From Thermincola carboxydiphila (lineage in GTDB: Bacteria > Bacillota > Thermincolia > Thermincolales > UBA2595): a stretch of DNA of 64,000 nucleotides. This document shows, one piece after another, positions 33,442 to 41,117 of the stretch. The notes beneath the pieces are model-generated. The model saw only the letters and a list, made by a program, of their open reading frames with translations. It ran no database searches and had not been told where the DNA came from. Positions within the stretch are counted from its first letter, which is position 1. The number at the start of each line of letters is the position of its first letter. The position numbers and the translations under genes were made by a program. The DNA is taken from assembly GCA_016841725.1 (NCBI GenBank), contig JAENYP010000002.1, positions 156,767-220,766 on the forward strand. Reading direction: 5' to 3'.

Positions 33442-34347
33442 TTATTTCATAATTTCAAGAGCTACAGCACCAACAGGGTTAGGCTCCAATTCCATCACTC
33501 TGGCCTTGATCCCGCTTTGCAGAAAGGTATCCTTCATCACAGAAGCGATCAGATTAGTGTTATGATCACAAAAGGCAATCAATGTCGGCCCTGCTCCGCT
33601 CAATGATATTCCCCTGGCCCCTGCCAGCTTCGCTGCTGCAAAAACCCGCTTCATACCTGGCACCAGGTTCGCCCTGTAGGGTTGGTGTAACTTATCATCC
33701 ATTGCCGTCGCCAGAAGGGTGAAGTCCTGCTTTATCAAAGCAGTGACCAGAAGTGCTGTTCTGCCAATATTATAAACAGCATCAGAAAGAGATACTGACT
33801 GTGGCAGCACCTCCCGGGCAAGTTTGGTGGGCAGTACAAAATCAGGGATAGCCACAATGCATTTGAGTTTCGCCGGCGGTTCAATTTTGGAGTACTTCAC
33901 TTCCCCGTCAGCCTGTGCTGAAACAACTATTCCACCAACAAGAGCCGGAGCCACATTGTCCGGATGTCCCTCAATTTCTGTGGCCAGATTAATTAACTCC
34001 TTCTCCCCAAGGCGGTTTCCTGACAGGATATTTGCGGCTACCAGCCCTCCCACTATTGCAGAAGCACTGCTGCCTAAACCCCGGGCAACAGGAATATTGT
34101 TTATTATTTTTATCCTTAGGCCCCGTGGTTCATACCCCGTATGCTTAAAGACCCTTAAGGCAGCAATATACACAATATTTCCGGGGTCACGGGGTATTTT
34201 TTCCGCACCGTCTCCCTCAACATCTATCTGCAGCCCGGTGCGGGTCTCTTCCAGCTCAACAATGTTGTACAGTTTTAATGCCATGCCCAGGGTATCAAAA
34301 CCCGGACCCATATTGGCCGTAGTGGCCGGTATTTGAACTCGAATCAT
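33442..34347 (-). CDS. thrB: homoserine kinase
   Basis: ThrB phosphorylates homoserine with ATP in threonine synthesis. The 301 residues contain the GHMP kinase motifs PATTANMGPGFDTLGMAL at the start, the ATP loop PVARGLGSSASAIVGGL near residue 88 and the C-terminal SGAGPTLIAF near 250. The ATG at 34347 has CGGAGG seven bases upstream. It follows hom with a short gap. No thrC is found in the window. Confidence 0.95.
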   Translation of the reverse strand: MIRVQIPATTANMGPGFDTLGMALKLYNIVELEETRTGLQIDVEGDGAEKIPRDPGNIVYIAALRVFKHTGYEPRGLRIKIINNIPVARGLGSSASAIVGGLVAANILSGNRLGEKELINLATEIEGHPDNVAPALVGGIVVSAQADGEVKYSKIEPPAKLKCIVAIPDFVLPTKLAREVLPQSVSLSDAVYNIGRTALLVTALIKQDFTLLATAMDDKLHQPYRANLVPGMKRVFAAAKLAGARGISLSGAGPTLIAFCDHNTNLIASVMKDTFLQSGIKARVMELEPNPVGAVALEIMK

Positions 34348-34371
34348 TTCCAATCCTCCGAAATCTGCCGC

Positions 34372-35664
34372 TTATTCGCCCTCAACCCTGATAACATTAC
34401 ATATCTCTTCAACTATAGATAAGCCTCCGATAATTTTCAAGGCATCCTGAATATTTTTTTCCAGAACGTCATGAGTAACCCATACAATTTCAGCCAGACT
34501 TCCGATGTTCCGCTTCTGAATCACCGAATCCAGGCTTACTTCCTGGTTGCCAAAAACACTGGCAATAGCCGCCAATACACCCGGTCTATCCATGACCTTC
34601 ATACGCACATAGAATTTAGCCCTGGTATCCCCAATATCCCTGATAATCTTATTATCATAACAGGTACAGGCAATACGTCCCCTGATGTTCATGACTTTAT
34701 TTCGGGCGGCATCTATTACATCTCCTACTACCGCAGATGCAGTCGGCAATTCACCGGCCCCGCGCCCATAAAACATAACATCTCCAACAGCATCACCCTG
34801 AATAAAAATGGCATTAAAAACATCGTTTACCGCTGCCAGGGGGTGGCTCTGTGGAATAAACGTGGGATGAACCCTGACTTCGATTTCGCCATCAGTCTCT
34901 TTCCCTATTGCCAGAAGCTTGACAACGTAGTTCAGTTCCTTAGCATACATTATATCCCTGGCAGTAATTTTTGCAATACCTTCACAGTATACATCATTGA
35001 AGGAAACCCGGGTATTAAAGGCAATAGATGACAGTATGGCCAGCTTGCGGGCAGAATCATATCCCTCAACATCAGAGGTGGGGTCAGCCTCAGCATAGCC
35101 CTTCTCCTGGGCTTCTGCCAGTACATCTGCATAATTGCTGCCATCCTGACTCATTTTGGTTAACATATAATTAGTCGTCCCATTAACTATTCCGTAAATG
35201 GCCTTGATCTGATTGCCTGACAGGCCTTCCTTTAATGGGTGGATTATGGGAATTCCACCACCTACGCTCGCCTCAAACAGTAAATCGACCTTGTATTTTC
35301 CGGCAGCGCCGAAGAGTTCCTCACCATCCTGAGCCAGCAGGTCTTTATTGGCAGTAACAACACTCTTCCCAGCCTGCATTGCCCTTAGAATTAGTTCCCT
35401 GGATAGGGTGGTTCCCCCAATAACCTCAATTACGATATCAATATCTTTATCGTTGATAATGTCATCCGGGTTTTTCGTCAGAACAGCTTCCGGGACACCG
35501 GCTTTTTGTGCTTTCTCAAAATCAATTTCCAGGACCTTCTTAATCTTTATATCAATACCGGCCCTTTTCCGGATAATATCCTGGTTATTGTTTAAAACCT
35601 TCCATACTCCACCGCCAACAGTGCCGCATCCTAACAAAGCTGCCTGAATGCATTTCTCTCCCAT
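34372..35664 (-). CDS. hom: homoserine dehydrogenase with ACT domain
   Basis: Hom reduces aspartate semialdehyde to homoserine at the branch to threonine and methionine. The 430 residues contain the NAD(P) loop LLGCGTVGGGVWKVL near residue 10, the substrate region GGIPIIHPLKEGLSGNQIKAIYGIVNGTTNYML near 150 and a C-terminal ACT domain (VMDRPGVLAAIASVFGNQEVSL) for threonine feedback. AAAGGAGG precedes the ATG. It lies between the ACT regulator gene and thrB. Confidence 0.96.
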   Translation of the reverse strand: MGEKCIQAALLGCGTVGGGVWKVLNNNQDIIRKRAGIDIKIKKVLEIDFEKAQKAGVPEAVLTKNPDDIINDKDIDIVIEVIGGTTLSRELILRAMQAGKSVVTANKDLLAQDGEELFGAAGKYKVDLLFEASVGGGIPIIHPLKEGLSGNQIKAIYGIVNGTTNYMLTKMSQDGSNYADVLAEAQEKGYAEADPTSDVEGYDSARKLAILSSIAFNTRVSFNDVYCEGIAKITARDIMYAKELNYVVKLLAIGKETDGEIEVRVHPTFIPQSHPLAAVNDVFNAIFIQGDAVGDVMFYGRGAGELPTASAVVGDVIDAARNKVMNIRGRIACTCYDNKIIRDIGDTRAKFYVRMKVMDRPGVLAAIASVFGNQEVSLDSVIQKRNIGSLAEIVWVTHDVLEKNIQDALKIIGGLSIVEEICNVIRVEGE

Positions 35665-35691
35665 TTTTAGCCCTCCTTTTAGTTGTCAATG

Positions 35692-36141
35692 CTAACTCTG
35701 TCCGATTACTTCAACTTTTTTTACGCCCTTGATGAGGCCAACCGCCTGTAAAAGAGTCGCTACAGGTACTGTCATCCCGGCTGTATCTATGGATACCGTC
35801 GCATTGGCAAGCCCCTGTAATGGGATACCCTGGTTAATTGTCAGGATATTACCCTGTTCTGCCGCTATTGTATTCAAAATGGTAGACAGGACTCCTGACT
35901 TGTGTTCCAGGAGAAGAGATACCGTGACAATCTTGTTATGTACCGCCCGGTGAAAAGGAAATACGCCGTCACGATATTTATAAAAAGCGCTTTTTGACAT
36001 ACCGACTTTCTGTACAGCAGTATTCACGGTCCCAGCTTCGCCACGGGCCATTATTTCTTTAACGTCTGCAGTCTTTTTAATTGCTTCAGGCAAAATATCC
36101 ACAGCAACAATATAATATTGCCTGGCCTCTTCTCTTACCAT
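35692..36141 (-). CDS. PheB/ThrR-like ACT-domain regulator (UPF0735)
   Basis: The 149 residues match the UPF0735 ACT family. An N-terminal helical, HTH-like part (YYIVAVDILPEAIKKTADVKE to VGMSKSAFYKYRDGVFPFHRA) precedes an ACT domain (KSGVLSTILNTIAAEQGNILTINQ). Bacillus members of this family act in control of threonine or aromatic pathways. As first gene before hom and thrB, this one probably senses threonine or another amino acid and controls the operon. GGGGGAG lies somewhat far upstream of the ATG. Confidence 0.85.
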   Translation of the reverse strand: MVREEARQYYIVAVDILPEAIKKTADVKEIMARGEAGTVNTAVQKVGMSKSAFYKYRDGVFPFHRAVHNKIVTVSLLLEHKSGVLSTILNTIAAEQGNILTINQGIPLQGLANATVSIDTAGMTVPVATLLQAVGLIKGVKKVEVIGQS

Positions 36142-36199
36142 ATGCCGCCACCGTCTCCCCCACGCGGAATATCATCCACCATGCGCGGACTTTCTCTCA

Positions 36200-36228
36200 A
36201 GTATACCATCTGTATAATAAAATATCAA
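36200..36228 (-). promoter_or_regulatory. sigma-A promoter of the ACT-hom-thrB operon
   Basis: TTGATA (36223-36228) and TATACT (36200-36205) on the minus strand are 17 bases apart. A leader of about 50 bases follows, with CGCGnnn inverted pieces near the start codon. Confidence 0.75.
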
Positions 36229-36302
36229 GCCGATTTCCCGAAGAATAAAATAGAAAAAGGATGTCCCGCTCCTCAGGCTGTTGACAAAGTCAGTGATTTT
36301 AA

Positions 36303-36409
36303 GCTTAAAATGTTATAAGACAGGGGTAGATAAATTCCTCCGGCGGGCTACATCTCCGCCATCCGGAACACATCTACCCCTGTCCATATTAGAATTTAAT
36401 GCTTAAAAT
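36303..36409. repeat. palindromic element C with flanking 9-bp direct repeats
   Basis: GACAGGGGTAGAT (36319-36331) and ATCTACCCCTGTC (36372-36384) form a perfect 13-bp stem; CCTCCGG faces CCGGAAC inside, and GGCG/CGCC forms a small apex stem. GCTTAAAAT occurs on both sides (36303-36311 and 36401-36409) in direct orientation, as a target duplication would. It lies just 3' of the BASS permease gene. The arms match elements A and B. Confidence 0.75.
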
Positions 36410-36424
36410 ATGAGGCCGACCTTC

Positions 36425-37405
36425 CTAATTTTCTGCCGGTGCGGTCCTTTCCCTGAATAACCCATACCTCTCATTCAACTTGCCATACCAGGCGGCAGTC
36501 TGTACCTGGATAATAAATGCCAGGGTTACAATGAGTCCGGCTTTAACGCCAAATGCAGCCAGGGCCACTCCCAGAGAGATGGAAAGGTTCCGCATCACAG
36601 TACCATAGACCAAGGCTATGGCATCTCCCTTGTCAAAAAAGACCCTGCCCGCAACAGTACTAATTATAAAATTCAGTATATAAAACAGGAGCAGAACTAT
36701 GAAACCTGTTATAATCAAGTCCGGCTGGCTGACTATCATCTTTGCCTTCATACTGATACTGGAAAATATAATCAGGAGCATAGCCCACATGCTGAAACTG
36801 GGTAAGAGAGGCTTCACTGCTGACTGAAATTCCTTTGGTTCCATCCTTTTGATGAGTAGCTTAAAGGTTAAATTGCCCAAAACAAGAGGCAAAAAAACAA
36901 TAACAGATATAGTAATAAACAATTGAGTAACATTAATCGGTACCATTTTACCCACCATAAAAAGTAAATACCAGGGAGCCAGGAGTGAACCTGTGATTAA
37001 CCCGACAGCAGTCATTTTTATGGCTGCAGGAACATTCCCCTTAAATATCATCGTCCAGGATATGGTCATCCCGCTGGTAGGCAGAAGTGATGCCAAAGCC
37101 AGTCCGGCTATCATTTCCGGTTGATCAGGCAGCATCAATATACCCAGTAAATATGCCAGCAGCGGTATTATTATGAAGTTTATTGCCAGTGAAAACCCAA
37201 GTACCCTGATATGTGTCAGGTTATAGGCCTCCTGTACCTTAAAACCTACCATTGTGGGATAAATCATCAGAAAAGTTAAAGGCAAAATTGCTGCTTTGAG
37301 AAATGATGTATCTGTATAGTACCCGGCAATAAACCCCGCAAGCAATGTAACCGGTATGGCTATAATTAGATTTTTCGAAGGAAAGTGAAAAATTTTGGCT
37401 AACAT
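36425..37405 (-). CDS. bile acid:sodium symporter / Acr3-like permease
   Basis: The 326 residues form about ten membrane spans of the BASS superfamily (FLMIYPTMVGFKVQEA near residue 45, LASLLPTSGMTISWTMIFKGN near 105, MRNLSISLGVALAAFG near 268). It is closest in form to Acr3-like 'arsenic resistance' permeases of Firmicutes but lacks the Cys usually found in the fourth span of Acr3, so arsenite export is uncertain. It has its own strong promoter and a CsoR/CstR-type operator, which points to regulation by copper, a sulfur species or a similar thiol-reactive signal. AAGGGGGA precedes the ATG. Confidence 0.75.
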   Translation of the reverse strand: MLAKIFHFPSKNLIIAIPVTLLAGFIAGYYTDTSFLKAAILPLTFLMIYPTMVGFKVQEAYNLTHIRVLGFSLAINFIIIPLLAYLLGILMLPDQPEMIAGLALASLLPTSGMTISWTMIFKGNVPAAIKMTAVGLITGSLLAPWYLLFMVGKMVPINVTQLFITISVIVFLPLVLGNLTFKLLIKRMEPKEFQSAVKPLLPSFSMWAMLLIIFSSISMKAKMIVSQPDLIITGFIVLLLFYILNFIISTVAGRVFFDKGDAIALVYGTVMRNLSISLGVALAAFGVKAGLIVTLAFIIQVQTAAWYGKLNERYGLFRERTAPAEN

Positions 37406-37422
37406 GTTAATCCCCCTTAGTT

Positions 37423-37439
37423 ATACCCCCCTAGGGTAT
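37423..37439 (-). promoter_or_regulatory. CsoR/CstR-family operator-like palindrome
   Basis: ATACCCCCCTAGGGTAT has inverted ATACCC/GGGTAT halves around a C/G-rich centre, the pattern of CsoR, CstR and RcnR operators. It lies directly downstream of the -10 box, where a repressor would block transcription. Confidence 0.6.
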
Positions 37440-37449
37440 CTTTTCCTTG

Positions 37450-37479
37450 ATTATACTCTGCAGTTCTCTTACCTGTCAA
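37450..37479 (-). promoter_or_regulatory. sigma-A promoter of the BASS permease
   Basis: TTGACA (37474-37479) and TATAAT (37450-37455) on the minus strand are both perfect, with an 18-base spacer. Confidence 0.85.
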
Positions 37480-37504
37480 GGAAGAAAGAAAAAAAAACGA
37501 AATG

Positions 37505-37552
37505 AAAAAAAGCCCTTAATAAAGACTCTAAGATTCAACAGCGGTCAAGGGC
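37505..37552 (-). terminator. terminator overlapping the end of oppC
   Basis: On the minus strand GCCCTT (within the last codons) and AAGGGC are separated by 29 bases and followed by TTTTTTT. The long loop weakens the call. Confidence 0.5.
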
Positions 37553-38359
37553 ATCCCTCAGGCCATTGCCCCAGAAGTAGAAGGCCATTATGGTAATACT
37601 GATAAATAAAGCGGGGAAAAACAACTGCCAGGGATAAAGACCTATCGTGCCAATCCCTTCACTGACAAGCACCCCCCAGCTTGCTTTGGGAATACTTACC
37701 CCCAGTCCGAGAAAACTCAGAAATGCCTCTGCAAAGATTGCTTCAGGGATGCCAAATATCATAGTAACCATCACAGGCCCGGCGGTGTTGGGGATAATAT
37801 GCCGGAAAAGCACCTGCCCGGTGCCGGCTCCGATAGATTTTGCCGCCAGGACATATTCCCTTTCCTTCAGGCTGAGAACCTGGGCTCTTACAATTCTCGC
37901 CATATTCATCCAGCCGGTAATACCCAGGGCCGCAAAGACAGTTATCAGTCCCGGTTCCATTACAACCATTAACAGGATTACATACAGAATAAAAGGGACG
38001 GCAGAAAAAACATCCACGATCCGCATCATGATATCATCTGTTCTGCCTCCGGCATAACCGGAATACCCGCCAAATGCGATTCCCAGCAGGCCACTTACGA
38101 TACAAGCCAAAATACCTACTGCCAGCGAAATTCTTGCTCCAAAACAGACCCTGGTAAACAGGTCCCTCCCAAGGCTGTCTGTGCCAAACCAATGGTCCCT
38201 GCCAGGCCCCAGATTGGTGTTCTCCAGGTCCTGTTCCACATAAGAATAGCCGCTGACAACCGGCCCGGCCAAAGCCATAATTACCAGCAGTCCTATTACT
38301 ATCATCCCCAGCACCGCCGGTTTATTTCTTTTTAAAACATTCCAGGCGGCATAGTTCAT
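37535..38359 (-). CDS. oppC: oligopeptide/dipeptide ABC transporter permease (OppC/DppC)
   Basis: This is the second membrane subunit of a peptide or nickel-type importer. The 274 residues show GTDSLGRDLFTRVCFGARISL near residue 58, the hallmark of the OppC/DppC class, and the EAA docking loop (EYVLAAKSIGAGTGQVLFRHIIPN) near 168. The start overlaps the oppB stop by four bases. The next gene downstream belongs to another unit, so the two ATPases (OppD, OppF) are not here. Confidence 0.92.
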   Translation of the reverse strand: MNYAAWNVLKRNKPAVLGMIVIGLLVIMALAGPVVSGYSYVEQDLENTNLGPGRDHWFGTDSLGRDLFTRVCFGARISLAVGILACIVSGLLGIAFGGYSGYAGGRTDDIMMRIVDVFSAVPFILYVILLMVVMEPGLITVFAALGITGWMNMARIVRAQVLSLKEREYVLAAKSIGAGTGQVLFRHIIPNTAGPVMVTMIFGIPEAIFAEAFLSFLGLGVSIPKASWGVLVSEGIGTIGLYPWQLFFPALFISITIMAFYFWGNGLRDALDRC

Positions 38360-39303
38360 CCCTTCAACCTCCCAGACCCTTTCAGGTTTATCCTGGGGTC
38401 TACCAGGACAAATACAATATCAATAATAAAGTTTATGGCCAGGAGGATCGCACTATAAAATAATGTAACCCCCATGATTACGGTATAGTCCCTGTTAGTA
38501 ATACTGGTAACAAAATATTCCCCTAACCCCGGTATAGCAAAGACCTTTTCAATAACAAAACTCCCAGTCAATACACTGGCAGTCATTGGCCCAAGGTAGG
38601 CAATAACAGGTATCAGGGCATTCCTAATCCCATGTCGATAAATAACGGCCTTTTTGGAAAGTCCTTTGGCCAGGGCAGTCCTGATATAGTCCTGGCGAAG
38701 GACCTCCAGCATGCTGGAACGCATCAGGGCAGCAATAAAAGCTGTCGGACCGGCGGCCAGCGCCAGTGTAGGGAGCACCAGGTGTTCGGCGGTACCCCAC
38801 ATGGCAGGTGGAAACCAACCCAGCTTGAGTGAAAACACATAAATAAGAAGCGGGGCCATAACGAACCCCGGAATGGAATAATTCAGCGCCGCCAGGCCTA
38901 CTGCCAGGAAATCCTGCCATTTATTGTGATTCAATGCAGCAAAAATCCCCAGAGAACATCCAACAGTAACCGCAATACAGATAGCTGCTATGCCTAGGGT
39001 GGCAGAAATGGGAAAACCTTCCCGGATAAGTTCATTTACAGTCCTGTCCGGATATTTAAAGGAAGGGCCAAAGTCACCCCGGAACAGCCCCCCCATGTAG
39101 TCGGAGTACTGCTTCCAAAGCGGCTGGTCCAAATGATACCTGGCATTAAGATTTTGGATGATTTCAGGGGGAAGCTTCTTTTCAGAAGCAAAGGGACCGC
39201 CCGGAACAGCGTGCATCAGAAAAAACACCAGTGTTGCAATTGTCAACAGACCCAGCAGGCTGTTTACCAGCCTGTGCATAATATATTCAGCCAAGGTCTC
39301 CAC
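38356..39303 (-). CDS. oppB: oligopeptide/dipeptide ABC transporter permease (OppB/DppB)
   Basis: The 315 residues have the OppB N-terminus (IMHRLVNSLLGLLTIATLVFFLMHAVPGGPF), an EAA loop (DYIRTALAKGLSKKAVIYRHGIRN near residue 215) and the end NFIIDIVFVLVDPRI. The start may be GTG (39303), TTG (39294) or ATG (39279); GGGTGGAG lies at the oppA stop. It is coupled to oppC by a four-base overlap. Confidence 0.92.
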   Translation of the reverse strand: METLAEYIMHRLVNSLLGLLTIATLVFFLMHAVPGGPFASEKKLPPEIIQNLNARYHLDQPLWKQYSDYMGGLFRGDFGPSFKYPDRTVNELIREGFPISATLGIAAICIAVTVGCSLGIFAALNHNKWQDFLAVGLAALNYSIPGFVMAPLLIYVFSLKLGWFPPAMWGTAEHLVLPTLALAAGPTAFIAALMRSSMLEVLRQDYIRTALAKGLSKKAVIYRHGIRNALIPVIAYLGPMTASVLTGSFVIEKVFAIPGLGEYFVTSITNRDYTVIMGVTLFYSAILLAINFIIDIVFVLVDPRINLKGSGRLKG

Positions 39304-39304
39304 C

Positions 39305-40918
39305 CTATTCTACATATGCATTCCTAAAATCGGCATAAGTCCCAAAAGGTGGAACAATAATGCCTTGAATGTTTTCCCGGATAAGATTATCATTCACATA
39401 AAAATATAACGGCATGACCGGCATTTCATCCATAAGAACAGCTTCTGCTTCATGCATTGCCTTCATTCTAAGAGAGTTATCACCGGTTCCGTTAGCTTGG
39501 GCAATAAGGCTGTCATAGCGGGAATTTGACCATCCGGTAATATTGTTGCCCCCGCCGGACAAAAATACATCCATAAAGGTCATCGGGTCAAGGTAATCCG
39601 GCCCCCATCCTGACCTTGAAATATCATAGTTCATGGCTGCCTGGTCTGCCATATAAACCTGCCACTCCTTGGGAGCAAGCGCAATCTCTATACCCAGGTT
39701 CTGTCGCCACATCTCCTGGATGGCCTCAGCTGTCTTACGGTGTCTTTCATTACTGTTAAACTGCAGGGTAAGCTTTGGGAACCCACTGCCGCCGGGGTAT
39801 CCGGCCTCTGCCAGGAGACTCCGGGCAGCTGCTGCATCTTCCGTAAAATACCTGTTCCCTCCTGTTTCTCTGAAATCCGCCGGTGCCGGTTCTTCGGTGA
39901 AACCAAAAGGTACCCATGCATAAGCAGGTTTCTCTCCTGCCTGGGTCACATGTTCGACTATGGCTGCCCTGTCAATGGACATCGCCAGGGCCTTTCTGAC
40001 CTTGGGGCTGTCCAGGGGTTTCCGCTGGGTATTAAACCAATATATTTCTGCTGAAAGGTCAGGGAAAATACGAAAATCAGCATCGTTCTTTTTCAACGCA
40101 ATCTCCTGGGCCGGTGTGCGTTCCACAAAATCGAGTCTGCCGGTTTTGTACATGGTATATGCAGTATTGTCGTCTTCCAGGAGATAAATCTCCAGTTTAT
40201 CCAATTTTACGTCTCCGGCAGCCCAGTAGTTGGGGTTTTTAACCAGGGTGATCTTTTGCTTGTGTTCCCATGTTTTTAATAAAAAGGGGCCATTTCCCAC
40301 ATAGTTTACTGGTGATGTATACCAGTCCGGATTTTTTGTCACAGTCTGTCTGTTTACCGGCATCAGGGTCTGAAAGGCAGTCAGACCGAGAAACTGCCTG
40401 GCCGGAGCTTTAAGGGTGACCTCAAGGGTATGGGCATCTTTGGCCTTTACAGCGACATCTTCAGCCGTTCCTCTGCCGCTGTTGTATTCCTCAGCCCCTT
40501 TGACATAATAAAGCTGGTAAGCATAGTCAGAAGCAGTATCAGGGTTTAAAACCCGCAGCCAGCTGAATCTGAAGTCTTCGGCAGTTACCGGGTCACCGTT
40601 TGACCATTTGGCATCCCGCAGCCTAAATGTATAAATAAGGCCGTCATCAGAAATGTGCCACTCAGCAGCAATTCCCGGCTGCGGTCTGTTGGCATCATCA
40701 TACCTGACCAGACCTTCAAAAAGCGCATTGGCAACAGTGCCTTCGACCATACCGGTCATTTTGGCCGGGTCAAGGGTCTCCGGCTCAGCGCCGAGATTAT
40801 ACCTGACGACCTGGTCGCTTGTCTGTGTGCCGGTTGTTTGTTTCTGGGCCACACCACAACCGGTTATCACTATTAAAAAAATAATCAGGCCTAAAGCCGC
40901 GCCCTTTTTATTTATCAC
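39305..40918 (-). CDS. oppA: peptide ABC transporter substrate-binding lipoprotein
   Basis: The 537 residues begin with a lipoprotein signal (LGLIIFLIVITGC, Cys at about 21). SBP_bac_5 features follow: RYNLGAEPETLDPAKMTGM near 38, FRLRDAKWSNGDPVTAEDF near 101, NPNYW near 223 and SIDRAAIVEHV near 304. It binds a peptide or similar solute outside the membrane for OppBC. A candidate 0A box lies 47 bases upstream. In Bacillus the homologous opp operon was first found as spo0K, so a link with sporulation is plausible. Confidence 0.93.
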   Translation of the reverse strand: MINKKGAALGLIIFLIVITGCGVAQKQTTGTQTSDQVVRYNLGAEPETLDPAKMTGMVEGTVANALFEGLVRYDDANRPQPGIAAEWHISDDGLIYTFRLRDAKWSNGDPVTAEDFRFSWLRVLNPDTASDYAYQLYYVKGAEEYNSGRGTAEDVAVKAKDAHTLEVTLKAPARQFLGLTAFQTLMPVNRQTVTKNPDWYTSPVNYVGNGPFLLKTWEHKQKITLVKNPNYWAAGDVKLDKLEIYLLEDDNTAYTMYKTGRLDFVERTPAQEIALKKNDADFRIFPDLSAEIYWFNTQRKPLDSPKVRKALAMSIDRAAIVEHVTQAGEKPAYAWVPFGFTEEPAPADFRETGGNRYFTEDAAAARSLLAEAGYPGGSGFPKLTLQFNSNERHRKTAEAIQEMWRQNLGIEIALAPKEWQVYMADQAAMNYDISRSGWGPDYLDPMTFMDVFLSGGGNNITGWSNSRYDSLIAQANGTGDNSLRMKAMHEAEAVLMDEMPVMPLYFYVNDNLIRENIQGIIVPPFGTYADFRNAYVE

Positions 40919-40964
40919 TGAATTCCACGCCCCCTTAAAAATAAATGCTTAAACTGCCTATCAC

Positions 40965-40971
40965 TTCGACA
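40965..40971 (-). promoter_or_regulatory. candidate Spo0A (0A) box upstream of oppA
   Basis: TGTCGAA on the minus strand, with a related TATCGC-like half upstream. One site only, so chance is possible. Confidence 0.35.
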
Positions 40972-41028
40972 TATATCGCTAAATTCCTCCTAATTATTCC
41001 AGCGTGACCGGAATTCAGTTAAATAATA

Positions 41029-41085
41029 AACCCGTCCTAACCGGCATTGACATAACAATATGTCAACAAACGTTTAAAACGGGTT
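41029..41085. other. nested inverted repeats between oppA and spoIVA
   Basis: AACCCGT (41029-41035) pairs with ACGGGTT (41079-41085), and inside it TTGACATA (41047-41054) pairs with TATGTCAA (41059-41066) around loop ACAA. The nested form, without a strong T-run, suits a 3' structure of spoIVA or an operator for oppA. Confidence 0.55.
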
Positions 41086-41117
41086 ATAAATGCTTTTAGC
41101 CTGCTATCGGCATCAGA

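Noticed and set aside
36118-36318. A 66-codon plus-strand frame in the spacer upstream of the ACT gene
   Set aside because: It covers the promoter and element C, and has no ribosome site.
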